NCBI GenBank assembly: GCA_965219165.1
Contig: CBDCMW010000002.1
Coordinates: forward strand, 1,550,001 to 1,614,000
DNA: 64,000 nucleotides
Direction of reading: 5' to 3'
From: Aldehydirespirator sp965219165
GTDB taxonomy: Bacteria; Actinomycetota; Acidimicrobiia; Acidimicrobiales; Aldehydirespiratoraceae
Part shown: in pieces, positions 9,007 through 17,106 of the stretch
Layout: the number at the start of each line of letters is the position of its first letter
How positions within the stretch are numbered: the stretch's first letter is position 1
Notes under the pieces: generated by a model
Databases searched by the model: none
What the model was told of the DNA's origin: nothing
What the model saw: only the letters and a program-made list of their open reading frames with translations
Translations under genes and position numbers: made by a program

Positions 9007-10866
9007 ATGACCAAGGAACGCCACCCGGCGGGCGCATCGAGCGCCGCCGACAAGAAAGCACAGGCCCCTAGAACAACGGCCTCCGGCAAAGCACAGTCGT
9101 CCAAGGCCGCGGCCTCCAACAGAGCACAGTCGTCCAAGGCGGCGGCCTCCGGCAGAGCACAGTCGTCCAAGGCGGCGGCCTCCAACAGAGCACAGTCGTC
9201 CAAGGCGGCGGCCTCCGGCGGAGCACGGTCGTCCAAGGCGACGGCCTCCGGCAGAGCACGGTCGTCCAAGGCGGCCGCGAGGGACTCTCAGGCGGCTGGG
9301 CCATCCGCGGGCAGGCCGTCAAGTTCGAGCCATCCGCCCGCCCGGAAGCCGAAGATCGGTGACACCCGTCCCGCGCCGCCGTTGCCGGACAGCTCGACCG
9401 GCAGCCAAGGTTCCGAGGGCGGGCCCGCCCCCGGCGGGCGGAGACGGCGGCGGCGGCGCGGCCGGGGCGGCGCCCAGAAGCCTCGCCCGACGGTGGTGGA
9501 GGCGGTCACGTACGACGAGCCGGTCGAGCTCGACGAGAAGAGCCTGAAGGGCCGGCGAGGCCGTACCCGCAAGGGTCAGGCTCTCGGTCGGTATCTCATG
9601 TGCGTTCACGTTGCCGAGCACGCCACGCAGATCGCGGTGCTGGAGGGCCGCCGCCTCATCGAGTTCATGGTGTCTCGTCCGGCCGACGACGTCAGCCAGA
9701 TCCACGGAAACATCTATCTCGGCCGGGTTCAGAACGTGCTGCCGGGCATGGAGACGGCCTTCGTCGATATCGGCACGCCCAAGAACGCGGTGCTGTACCG
9801 AGGCGATGTCCAGTACGACCCCGACGAGATCGAGTCGGGCCGGGCCGAGGGCGACCAGGCCAAGCCCCGAATCGAGGACCTGCTCCGGCCCAAGCAGTCG
9901 ATTCTGTGCCAGGTCACCAAGAACCCGATCGGCGAGAAGGGTGCCCGCCTCACCCAAGACGTGTCGCTGGCGGGACGGTTCGTGGTGCTGGTGCCCAACT
10001 CATCGGGCTTCGGGATCTCGAAGCGGCTGGCCGACTCGGAGCGCAAGCGCCTGCGATCGATCCTCGAGCAGGTCAAGCCCGATGGTCACGGGCTGATCAT
10101 GCGCACCGCAGCCGAGAAGGTCACCGCAGCCGAGATCGAGCGCGACGTGGTTCGTCTCGTGGGCCAGTGGAACGACATCTCCAAGCTGGCCAAGTCGTCC
10201 TCCGCGCCGGCGTTGCTGTACCGGGAGCCTGAGGCTCCGCTACGGCTCATCCGTGAGGAGCTCAACTCCGATTTCCGGGGAGTGATCATCGACGACCGGC
10301 AGCTCTACTCCGAGGTGTCCGGCTACGTCTCGTCGATCATCCGTCCGCTTGCAGACCGGGTGGAGTACTACGACGCAGCCAACGAGAAGCTGCCGCTGTT
10401 CGAGCGCCACTACATCGCCGAGCAGCTCAAGAAGGCGCTCGAACCCAAGGTGTGGCTGCCCTCGGGCGGCTCGCTCATAATCGAGCACACCGAGGCTCTC
10501 ACCGTGGTGGATGTGAACACGGGCAAGAACGTCGGCAAGTCCAGCCTCGAGGAGACTGTGCTGGCCAACAACCTGGAGGCTGCCGACGAGTTGGCCCGTC
10601 AACTCCGGCTGCGCGACATCGGCGGGATCATCGTCGTGGACTTCGTCGACATGGAAGTGGCAGCCAACCGGGCCCAGGTCGCCAAGCGTTTCCGCGAGGC
10701 GCTGGCCCGGGACAAGACCCGCACCCAGGTACTGGACATCAGCGGTCTCGGGCTGATGGAGATGACTCGCAAGCGCAGCGGCGAGGGGCTCCTCGAGTCG
10801 CTGTCGGACATGTGCGGCGACTGCTCTGGCCGCGGCTATCAGCTGCTGGCCAATCTCATCGACTAA
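9007..10866 (+). CDS. rne: Ribonuclease E/G family protein
   Basis: A 619-residue endoribonuclease for RNA processing and decay. Residues 1 to about 190 form a low-complexity basic region with an 11-residue repeat and an Arg-rich tract. The catalytic part starts near residue 195: an S1-like domain (IHGNIYLGRVQNVLPGMETAFVDIG), the 5' sensor and RNase H-like regions, then DNase I-like motifs LTVVDVNTGK and VVDFVDME. The zinc-link CGDCSGRG is near the end. Unlike E. coli RNase E, the disordered part is N-terminal, as is common in actinobacteria. Confidence 0.93.
   Translation: MTKERHPAGASSAADKKAQAPRTTASGKAQSSKAAASNRAQSSKAAASGRAQSSKAAASNRAQSSKAAASGGARSSKATASGRARSSKAAARDSQAAGPSAGRPSSSSHPPARKPKIGDTRPAPPLPDSSTGSQGSEGGPAPGGRRRRRRRGRGGAQKPRPTVVEAVTYDEPVELDEKSLKGRRGRTRKGQALGRYLMCVHVAEHATQIAVLEGRRLIEFMVSRPADDVSQIHGNIYLGRVQNVLPGMETAFVDIGTPKNAVLYRGDVQYDPDEIESGRAEGDQAKPRIEDLLRPKQSILCQVTKNPIGEKGARLTQDVSLAGRFVVLVPNSSGFGISKRLADSERKRLRSILEQVKPDGHGLIMRTAAEKVTAAEIERDVVRLVGQWNDISKLAKSSSAPALLYREPEAPLRLIREELNSDFRGVIIDDRQLYSEVSGYVSSIIRPLADRVEYYDAANEKLPLFERHYIAEQLKKALEPKVWLPSGGSLIIEHTEALTVVDVNTGKNVGKSSLEETVLANNLEAADELARQLRLRDIGGIIVVDFVDMEVAANRAQVAKRFREALARDKTRTQVLDISGLGLMEMTRKRSGEGLLESLSDMCGDCSGRGYQLLANLID
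9061..9285 (+). repeat. 33-bp in-frame tandem repeats in the RNase E/G N-terminus
   Basis: About six consecutive 11-codon units of the form QSSKAAASNRA or QSSKAAASGRA occupy residues 19-93, with the last units degenerate (RSSKATASGRA). The unit is a multiple of three, so copy number can change without breaking the frame. The encoded segment is basic and probably disordered. Confidence 0.9.
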
Positions 10867-10970
10867 CCAGAGGCCGAGCGGACAGGCCGCGGATGGCGGT
10901 TGCGCAGCGACGGTAGATAGCGAGGCCGTGGCCCGAGCGGCCCGTGAGCGCAGCGAACAAGAGCGGGAAA
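10867..10970 (+). repeat. Dispersed gene-end repeat, copy A
   Basis: Begins CCAGAGGCCGAGCGG directly after the rne TAA. After a variable middle it carries the conserved right part GAGGCCGTGGCCCGAGCGG through GAGCGCAGCGAACAAGAGCG and GGAAA. Same orientation as rne. The same right part recurs near 15.2, 30.3, 46.9 and 57.0 kb. Confidence 0.85.
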
Positions 10971-11047
10971 TAGCAGCCGACTGAGGCGCCGGACGGGCCT
11001 CTCGGCGCAGTGGAGGGCGAGCCGTGCGACGGTACCCTCTGGTGCCT

Positions 11048-11356
11048 ATGTACGCAGTGGTAGTGACCGGCGGGAAGCAGTACCGCGTCGAGCAGGGCTC
11101 CACCATCGAGGTGGAGCGCGTCGCGGAACCGGGCTCGGAGATCTCGCTGCGCCCTGTACTCGTAGTGGATGGCGAAGCGGTGCTCGCGACGCCGGCCGAC
11201 CTCGCCGACACCAGCGTCACGGCCATCGTTGTCGACGAGCACCGCGGCCCCAAGATCCGGGGCTTCACGTACAAGTCCAAGAGCAACCAGCGACGCCGCT
11301 GGGGCCATCGCCAGACCCTGGCGACTCTTGAGATCACCGACATCCGGAAGGGCTGA
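11048..11356 (+). CDS. rplU: 50S ribosomal protein L21
   Basis: A ribosomal large-subunit protein of 102 residues from the ATG at 11048 (MYAVVVTGGKQYRVEQG). A GTG eight codons upstream is in frame, but the family begins at MYAVV. The C-terminal KIRGFTYKSKSNQRRRWGHRQ is the conserved 23S-binding segment. It is followed seven bases later by rpmA. Confidence 0.97.
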   Translation: MYAVVVTGGKQYRVEQGSTIEVERVAEPGSEISLRPVLVVDGEAVLATPADLADTSVTAIVVDEHRGPKIRGFTYKSKSNQRRRWGHRQTLATLEITDIRKG

Positions 11357-11362
11357 TCAGAC

Positions 11363-11620
11363 ATGTCCAAGACCAAGGGTGGAGGGTCCACTCGCAACGG
11401 CCGCGACTCGAACGCGCAGCGCCTCGGTGTGAAGGTGTACGACGGCGGCCGGGTGCTGGCCGGCGCCATCATCGTTCGTCAGAGGGGTACGAGAATCCAT
11501 CCGGGAACCAACGTGGGGCGCGGCGGCGACGACACTCTGTTCGCCAGAGCCGACGGCGTTGTGCGATTCGGCTCCCGCCGCGGCCGCAAGCTGGTCGAGG
11601 TAGTCCCCGCCGACACCTGA
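11363..11620 (+). CDS. rpmA: 50S ribosomal protein L27
   Basis: The protein has 85 residues. MSKTKGGGSTRNGRDSNAQR is the typical L27 N-terminus that reaches toward the peptidyl-transferase centre. It is followed by LGVKVYDGG, QRGTRIHPG and VGRGGDDTLFA. There is no N-terminal cleavage extension of the Firmicutes type. It lies in the conserved rplU-rpmA-obgE order. Confidence 0.97.
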   Translation: MSKTKGGGSTRNGRDSNAQRLGVKVYDGGRVLAGAIIVRQRGTRIHPGTNVGRGGDDTLFARADGVVRFGSRRGRKLVEVVPADT

Positions 11621-11641
11621 CGCCGCCCCAGAGGCCGCGCG

Positions 11642-11837
11642 GGGGGATTGGCAGCGTGCAGGTCCGTTTTGGGAGTTCGTGGCTGCCAGTTCCTGCGGTG
11701 TGTGGGGCCGGTGGGGGATTGGCAGCGTGCAGGTCCGTTTTGGGAGTTCGTGGCTGCCAGTTCCTGCGGTGTGTGGGGCCGGTGGGGGATTGGCAGCGTG
11801 CAGGTCCGTTTTGGGAGTTCGTGGCTGCCAGTTCCTG
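11642..11837 (+). repeat. 71-bp tandem repeat, 2.75 copies, between rpmA and obgE
   Basis: Copies begin at 11642, 11713 and 11784, and the third is cut short at about 11837. The copies are essentially identical. Each holds an inverted pair, TGGCAGC (11649-11655 in copy 1) and GCTGCCA (11682-11688), separated by 26 bases, so each could fold as a hairpin. The period is not a multiple of three, and the short ORFs across it are repeat artefacts. It fills the space between the L27 stop and the Obg start. Confidence 0.93.
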
Positions 11838-11866
11838 GGTGGGGGTGGCGGCTCTAGCCTGAGCGG

Positions 11867-13165
11867 GTGTCCGGGTTCGTCGACGAGTGCAACCTTCATG
11901 TCACTGCCGGTGACGGCGGCGCTGGGTGTGTCGCCTTCCGCAGGGAGGCTCACGTGGCCCGGGGCGGGCCGTCCGGCGGCGACGGTGGCCGCGGGGGAGA
12001 GGTCTGGCTGGTAGCGGACCGCAACGTTGCCTCCCTGCTGGCTTTTAGCGATCATCCCCATCGTCGGGCCTCCAACGGCAAGCACGGTTCGGGGGGAAAC
12101 CGCCATGGGGCACGCGGCCACGATCTGGGCGTGACGGTCCCTGTGGGCACCGTCGTGCTGGACCACGGCGACCGAACGCAGCTCGCGGACCTGTCAGCCC
12201 ACGGCGCACGCTGGCTGGCGGTGCGCGCCGGCGCAGGCGGCAGGGGCAACAGCCGCTTCCTGGCCAACCGGCGACGGGCTCCCGCCTTCGCCGAGCAGGG
12301 TGAGTTCGGCGAGCAGCGCTGGCTGCGCCTGGAGCTCAAGCTGCTCGCCGATGTGGCCATCGTCGGCTTCCCCAACGTCGGCAAGTCGACGTTCATCAGC
12401 CGCGTGTCCGCGGCCAAGCCGAAGATCGCCGACTATCCCTTCACCACGCTCGAGCCCAATCTCGGCGTGGTCCGGCTCGACGACACCTTCGAGATGGTCC
12501 TGGCCGACATTCCCGGCTTGATCGAGGGCGCCAGCGAGGGCCGCGGCCTTGGCCACCGCTTCCTGCGCCATGTGGAACGAGCCCGAGTGCTGCTCGTGCT
12601 GATCGACTTGTGCGAGTTGGCCGATTGCGGGCCCGATGATCAGTTGGTCGTGCTGCTGGGGGAGCTCGGCCGGTACCGCCCGGAGCTGCTGGAGAGGCCG
12701 CGGCTGGTGGTGGGCAGCCGGGCCGACACCGCGCCCGGCGCGTCCTTCGGGTACGGGAAGGGGCGCCTGTCGTCGGTGACCGGCGAAGGCGTGTCCGACG
12801 TGCTGGGCGAGTTGAGCCGAATGGTTGCCGAGGCCCGCGGCCGCGAACCGGTCTTCGATGCTCCGGTCGTGCACAGACCCCTGCCCGCCGCCCAGGAGGT
12901 GACGGTCAGGCGCGTCGACGGCGGCACCTGGACGGTAGAGGGCCGGGCTGCGGGCCGGGCGGTGGCCCTGAGCGATCTCACCGATCCCGGTGCTCTGGCC
13001 TACGCCCAGGACCGCCTGCGCAGTCTCGGGGTTGAACGGGCCCTGGCCCGGGCCGGCGCAGCCAGTGGCGACGAGGTTCGCATCGGCGACTTCAGCTTCA
13101 CCTACAGCAACGACGCTGAGGCCGCCGTGAGCGGCAGCGGCATCCGGCGCAGAGGCGACCGGTGA
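11867..13165 (+). CDS. obgE: GTPase Obg/CgtA
   Basis: A ribosome-associated GTPase in 50S maturation and stress response, 432 residues, GTG start. The glycine-rich Obg fold covers residues 1 to about 158 (GDGGAGCVAFRRE, GGPSGGDGGRGG). The G domain has Walker A GFPNVGKST and switch II DIPGLIEGASEGRG. The C-terminal OCT-type domain ends near IGDFSFTY. The G4 position, usually NKxD, reads SRAD (VVGSRADTAPG), which is atypical. The stop overlaps proB by GTGA. Confidence 0.95.
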   Translation: MSGFVDECNLHVTAGDGGAGCVAFRREAHVARGGPSGGDGGRGGEVWLVADRNVASLLAFSDHPHRRASNGKHGSGGNRHGARGHDLGVTVPVGTVVLDHGDRTQLADLSAHGARWLAVRAGAGGRGNSRFLANRRRAPAFAEQGEFGEQRWLRLELKLLADVAIVGFPNVGKSTFISRVSAAKPKIADYPFTTLEPNLGVVRLDDTFEMVLADIPGLIEGASEGRGLGHRFLRHVERARVLLVLIDLCELADCGPDDQLVVLLGELGRYRPELLERPRLVVGSRADTAPGASFGYGKGRLSSVTGEGVSDVLGELSRMVAEARGREPVFDAPVVHRPLPAAQEVTVRRVDGGTWTVEGRAAGRAVALSDLTDPGALAYAQDRLRSLGVERALARAGAASGDEVRIGDFSFTYSNDAEAAVSGSGIRRRGDR

Positions 13166-14310
13166 CCGGTGCGGGCTCCGAGCGGCCCGCCGTCGATGCG
13201 CCGTCGGCGACCCGCATGATCGTCGCCAAGATCGGAACGTCCTCGATCACCGACGTCGCCGGCGCCATCGACCGCGCATCCATCGAGAAGTTCTGCGCCG
13301 AGGTGGCTGACCTGCGGTCGCGGGGCTGCAGCGTGGTCGTGGTCACCAGCGGCGCGATCGCGGCGGGGCTGCCCGAGTTGGGCATGGGCGGCGACCGGCG
13401 ACCGGCCAGCATGGAGACGCTGCAGGCGGTGGCCACCGTCGGCCAGAGCGCGCTCATGGGCATGTACCGGGAAGTGTTCGCCGATCTAGGAGTGGTGGCG
13501 GGCCAGGTGCTGCTGGTGCCCCTCGACTTCGTGATCCGCACGCAGTACGTGCATGCATCGGCCACTCTGCGCAAGCTCCTGGATCTGGGCGTCGTGCCCA
13601 TCGTCAACGAGAACGATGCGGTGGCTGACGACGAGATCCGGTGGGGCGACAACGACCGCCTGGCTGCGCTGGTGGCGAATCTGGTCCAAGCCGAGCTGCT
13701 CGTGCTGCTGACCGACACCGCGGGCGTGCTCACCGAGGATCCTCGTCGCAACTCGAACGCGTCGCTCATCGAGGAGATCATCGAGTTCGATCACCATCTC
13801 ACCAGACGCGCCCGAGGCGCCGGGACGGAGCGGGGCAGCGGCGGCATGGCGTCGAAGCTCACCGCGGCCCGGGTGGCGTCGCTGTCGGGCGTGCCTACCG
13901 TGATCGCCGACGCCAAGCGGCCCGGGGTGCTGGCTGACGCCTGTGCTGGCATTGCCGGAGTGGGCACGCTGGTGCGGGCCTCGGCGCAGCGGCTGCCCGC
14001 CCGCAAGCTGTGGATCGGCTTCGCGGTGGTCTCGCAGGGCGAGGTCGCGGTGGACTCGGGAGCCCGGGCTGCGCTCGAGAGGGGGAAGTCGCTGCTGGCC
14101 ATCGGGGTCAGGTCGGTGTCCGGTGCTTTCGATGCTGGCGCGCCGGTAGAAGTGCGCGAGGCGGAAGGCGCCGTGTTCGCGAAGGGCCTGGCCCGCCACA
14201 GCAGCGACGACCTGCGTGAGGCGGCCGGCCGCCGCCGCGAGGACCTTCCGCCGGGCGCTCCCAATGTAGTGATCCACGCCAACGACCTAGTGGTGCTGCC
14301 CGGCGCTTGA
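13162..14310 (+). CDS. proB: Glutamate 5-kinase
   Basis: Catalyses the first step of proline synthesis, glutamate to gamma-glutamyl phosphate. The protein has 382 residues. The amino-acid kinase domain shows KIGTSSIT, VTSGAIAAGL, NENDAV and LLTDTAGVL, plus GSGGMASKLTAA. A C-terminal PUA domain starts near residue 280 (RKLWIGFAVVSQGEVAVDSGA). GTG start overlapping obgE. Its pathway partner proA is not adjacent but lies 2.8 kb downstream beyond two minus-strand genes. Confidence 0.95.
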   Translation: MTGAGSERPAVDAPSATRMIVAKIGTSSITDVAGAIDRASIEKFCAEVADLRSRGCSVVVVTSGAIAAGLPELGMGGDRRPASMETLQAVATVGQSALMGMYREVFADLGVVAGQVLLVPLDFVIRTQYVHASATLRKLLDLGVVPIVNENDAVADDEIRWGDNDRLAALVANLVQAELLVLLTDTAGVLTEDPRRNSNASLIEEIIEFDHHLTRRARGAGTERGSGGMASKLTAARVASLSGVPTVIADAKRPGVLADACAGIAGVGTLVRASAQRLPARKLWIGFAVVSQGEVAVDSGARAALERGKSLLAIGVRSVSGAFDAGAPVEVREAEGAVFAKGLARHSSDDLREAAGRRREDLPPGAPNVVIHANDLVVLPGA

Positions 14311-14355
14311 GCGCAGCGGCCGAGTACCCGTCAAGAGAGGCTTTGCGCCGGGCGC

Positions 14356-15156
14356 TCAGTCCGCTGTAGCCGCTGGCGCTTCGGTGTCGGCCGATTCGAC
14401 CACGGTGGCCTCGACGATCTCGTCCGGTGCTGGCGCGGGAAGCCCCAGGCTCTGCCGCATCTGGTCTAGGCGAGCCTTCGCGTCCTGGTTGCGGGCCGCC
14501 TCCTCGATCTCGAGCATGCTCACCTCGGGTCCGCCCTCGGCCAGCTCGGCCATGCCCTTGGCCTTGGCGTACCGAGCCTCGATCCTGTCTCGGATCTCGT
14601 TGAAGGTGGGCAGCTCCTCGCCTACCGCCTCCGACAGAGAGGTCATTGCCTCGTTCATCTGCTCCTGCATGCGAGCCTGGTCGAGTTGTCCGAGCAGCCT
14701 CTGGCGCTGCCTCAGCTTCTCCTGCAGGCTCAGCGAGTTCTGGGTCACGGCCGCCTTGGCCTCGTCCGATGCCTGCGACGTCTGCAAGTAGAGGTCCTTG
14801 AGGCTCTCGATCTCCTGTTCGAGCGTGATCATGCGGCCCGCCAACTGTTCGGCTGCGCCGTTGTAGGACTTGGCCTTGGCCTCGTCCCCGGCGGAGATCG
14901 CCTCCTGGACCATCATCAGGGCGCGGCGGGCGTTGACGCTGACTCGCTCGAGCTCCGAGATGGCCCGGTTGAGCCGCATCTCGGTCTGCTTCTGGTTGGC
15001 GATCACATTGGCGGCCTGGTCCTTGAGGCGCCGGTGCTGCTCGCGCGCCTCGCCGATGGCCTGCTCGAGCTGCACCTTCGGATCCGCCGCCTCCTCCCAG
15101 CGTCCTGCCAGCCGGGCGGTCAGGTACGTCCAACGGCGCTTGAGGAGCTTCCACAT
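14356..15156 (-). CDS. pspA: PspA/IM30 family protein
   Basis: The protein has 266 residues from the ATG at 15156 (MWKLLKRRWTYLTARL); an in-frame ATG 15 codons upstream would add a Pro/Arg-rich lead unlike the family. It is predicted almost wholly helical coiled coil, with the family's ADPKVQLEQAIGEAREQ segment near residue 25. PspA-type proteins bind and stabilise the inner membrane under stress. The C-terminal about 40 residues are acidic and variable. Convergent with proB. Confidence 0.88.
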   Translation of the reverse strand: MWKLLKRRWTYLTARLAGRWEEAADPKVQLEQAIGEAREQHRRLKDQAANVIANQKQTEMRLNRAISELERVSVNARRALMMVQEAISAGDEAKAKSYNGAAEQLAGRMITLEQEIESLKDLYLQTSQASDEAKAAVTQNSLSLQEKLRQRQRLLGQLDQARMQEQMNEAMTSLSEAVGEELPTFNEIRDRIEARYAKAKGMAELAEGGPEVSMLEIEEAARNQDAKARLDQMRQSLGLPAPAPDEIVEATVVESADTEAPAATAD

Positions 15157-15223
15157 GCCCTCGACTCTACTTCCATGCAAGGGGCCGCGCGGCCAGGTCA
15201 CCGCTTCGCGATGAAGCGTGTTG

Positions 15224-15326
15224 TTTCTCGCTCATGTTCGATGCGCTCACGGGCCGCTCGGGCCACGGCCTCGCTCAGCGCCCCGCGGAGTCCTCGTGAG
15301 CCGAGGTCTATCCGCTCGGCCTCTAG
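15224..15326 (-). repeat. Dispersed gene-end repeat, copy B
   Basis: On the minus strand it begins CTAGAGGCCGAGCGG about 25 bases after the murJ stop and continues into the conserved GAGGCCGTGGCCCGAGCGG part. Same orientation as murJ. Similarity to copy C continues past the core into a CTTCATCGCG segment. Confidence 0.85.
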
Positions 15327-15349
15327 GCGGCAGGGGAGTCCTGCGACGC

Positions 15350-17020
15350 TCAGCCGAACCGGTCGTGGCGATTCCAGATGATCCTTCGGGCCGGCTGGAG
15401 CAGTAGGTGAGCCTCGGCGACACCGCCACGAAAGGCCACCACCGTGTAGACCAGGACAGCGGTTGCTGCCGCCAGCGGAGCCGACAGCAGCAGAGGCCAG
15501 TCGCCGATGAGCAACTTGAGCGCCGCGGTCGCCGCGAACGACACCGCCCCGGCCTTCGCCGGCGCCGCCAGCGCCGAGCGGACCGCCTCAACCGCGCCGA
15601 GCCGGCGCGACAGCATGACGATCTCGGTCCAGGCGGCCACCGCCGATCCCAGAGCCAGCCCTACCGCGCCCAGCCGCACGACATCTTCCAGCGCGCGCTC
15701 GGCGGCCGGCAACGCCCAGGCCAAGCCGAAGGCGTCGGCTGCGCCGAGCAGGCCGTCGGGGCCCACGACCACTCGGTCCAGCGGGAACATCACCACCACG
15801 CCGACCGCGGCGGCAACCGTCACCCGGATCGTGGCGATCCGGGCCGGGCCGGCGGTGTCGCCCCGCGCGTAGCAGACGTTCTGCAGCACCCGGCTCACGC
15901 CGGTGGCGGGCAGTCCGAGCGCGTAGGCCCCGACCACGAACCACACCAGCACTGTGTCGTCCGAGGAGAAGACGCCCCCCTGGAACAGCAAGCCCACCAC
16001 CAAGTCGCCGGCGACGGTGTACACCGCTGTGGCGAGCAGCATCCAGAAAGCCACCCGGCGCATGGCGGAGCGAGAGCGCGCCGCCAACGCGATCGGGTCG
16101 TCGGCCAGGCGTGACATCTCCGGCAGCTCCGCGGCGGCCACGCTCATGGCGAACAGGCTCACCGGCAGCATGTAGAGCATCTGAGCCCGGTACAGGGCCG
16201 CCATCGCGCCCGTCGCGAGCAGCGAGGCCAGCATCAAGTCGAAGTACGCGGACACCTGCACCACGCCGCGGCCCAGCAACGCAGGCCCGAACCGGCGCCG
16301 GATCTCGCGCAGGCCTGCGTGTCTGGTCATCCATCGCAGGCGGAGTCCCCGGGCCAGGCGCACGGTGAGCGGCAACTGCACCAGCAGCTGGGCCAGGCCG
16401 CCGCCGGCCACGCCCCAGGCCAAGGCACGGGCAACCCCGTCGAGGTCGAAAGCGAGGATCCAGGCCACCACGAGCGCCCCGACCTGCACCGCGTTCCACA
16501 GCACCGGAGCGGCGTACGCCACAAAGAAGCGACGGTGGCTGTTGAGCACTCCAAGGCACCATGCCGACAGCACTGCGAATCCCATGCCCAGCGCGGTGAT
16601 GCGCACCAGCGAGACAGCCAGATCGAAACGATCGGCGGTGAGGCCGGGCGCCAGCACGAAAGTGATGGGGCGGGCCAGGGTGACGATCAGCGCCACCGCC
16701 AGCCCCACGATGGTCATTAGCGCGGCAGCCACCGCACCCGCCACCCGGCCCGGATCGGTACGGTCGCCTCCCCGGTGACCCTCGTCGAGCAGGCGGCTGT
16801 ACACGGGCACGAAACTGGCCGACAGCACGCCCTCGCCGAGCAGGTTCTGGAGCATGTTCGGAATGCGCATGGCCACCGCGAAGGCGTCGCCGGCCGCGGT
16901 ATTGCCCAGCAGCCGGGAGGCGACCGTCTCCCGCCCGAGGCCGGCCAAGCGGCTGGCGGCGATTCCCAGTGCCACCATCATGGAGCCCGAAGCCCTGCGA
17001 GGCCGCCTCGGTTCAGTCAC
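15350..17020 (-). CDS. murJ: Lipid II flippase MurJ/MviN family
   Basis: The protein has 556 residues with about 14 hydrophobic segments of the MOP superfamily. The N-terminal signature reads ASRLAGLGRETVASRLLG, then AFAVAMRIPNMLQNLLGEG and LSASFVPVYSRLL, all characteristic of MurJ. It would flip lipid II to the outer leaflet for the PBPs. The GTG at 17020 (VTEPRRPRR) avoids overlap with divergent proA; longer in-frame starts run into a 12-bp repeat array. The C-terminal region has extra hydrophobic segments. Confidence 0.92.
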   Translation of the reverse strand: MTEPRRPRRASGSMMVALGIAASRLAGLGRETVASRLLGNTAAGDAFAVAMRIPNMLQNLLGEGVLSASFVPVYSRLLDEGHRGGDRTDPGRVAGAVAAALMTIVGLAVALIVTLARPITFVLAPGLTADRFDLAVSLVRITALGMGFAVLSAWCLGVLNSHRRFFVAYAAPVLWNAVQVGALVVAWILAFDLDGVARALAWGVAGGGLAQLLVQLPLTVRLARGLRLRWMTRHAGLREIRRRFGPALLGRGVVQVSAYFDLMLASLLATGAMAALYRAQMLYMLPVSLFAMSVAAAELPEMSRLADDPIALAARSRSAMRRVAFWMLLATAVYTVAGDLVVGLLFQGGVFSSDDTVLVWFVVGAYALGLPATGVSRVLQNVCYARGDTAGPARIATIRVTVAAAVGVVVMFPLDRVVVGPDGLLGAADAFGLAWALPAAERALEDVVRLGAVGLALGSAVAAWTEIVMLSRRLGAVEAVRSALAAPAKAGAVSFAATAALKLLIGDWPLLLSAPLAAATAVLVYTVVAFRGGVAEAHLLLQPARRIIWNRHDRFG

Positions 17021-17030
17021 TGCTGGCAGT

Positions 17031-17066
17031 CCATCGCACGTCCCATCGCGCGTCCCATCGCACGTC
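17031..17066. repeat. Three 12-bp direct repeats in the murJ/proA divergent region
   Basis: CCATCGCACGTC, CCATCGCGCGTC and CCATCGCACGTC lie end to end in the 86-base space between the divergent starts of murJ and proA. They could be operator sites or simple slippage. Nothing else in the gap discriminates. Confidence 0.85.
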
Positions 17067-17106
17067 CGGAGCGAGGCTAGCCGCGTCCCCCGTATAGCCT
17101 GAACCG

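Noticed and set aside
11642..11837. CRISPR array
   Set aside because: The 71-bp copies are contiguous with no unique spacers, so this is a plain tandem repeat.
11648..12014. Three overlapping short ORFs across the 71-bp repeats
   Set aside because: They are the same repeat read in three frames, because 71 is not a multiple of three. No ribosome site or conserved domain is present.
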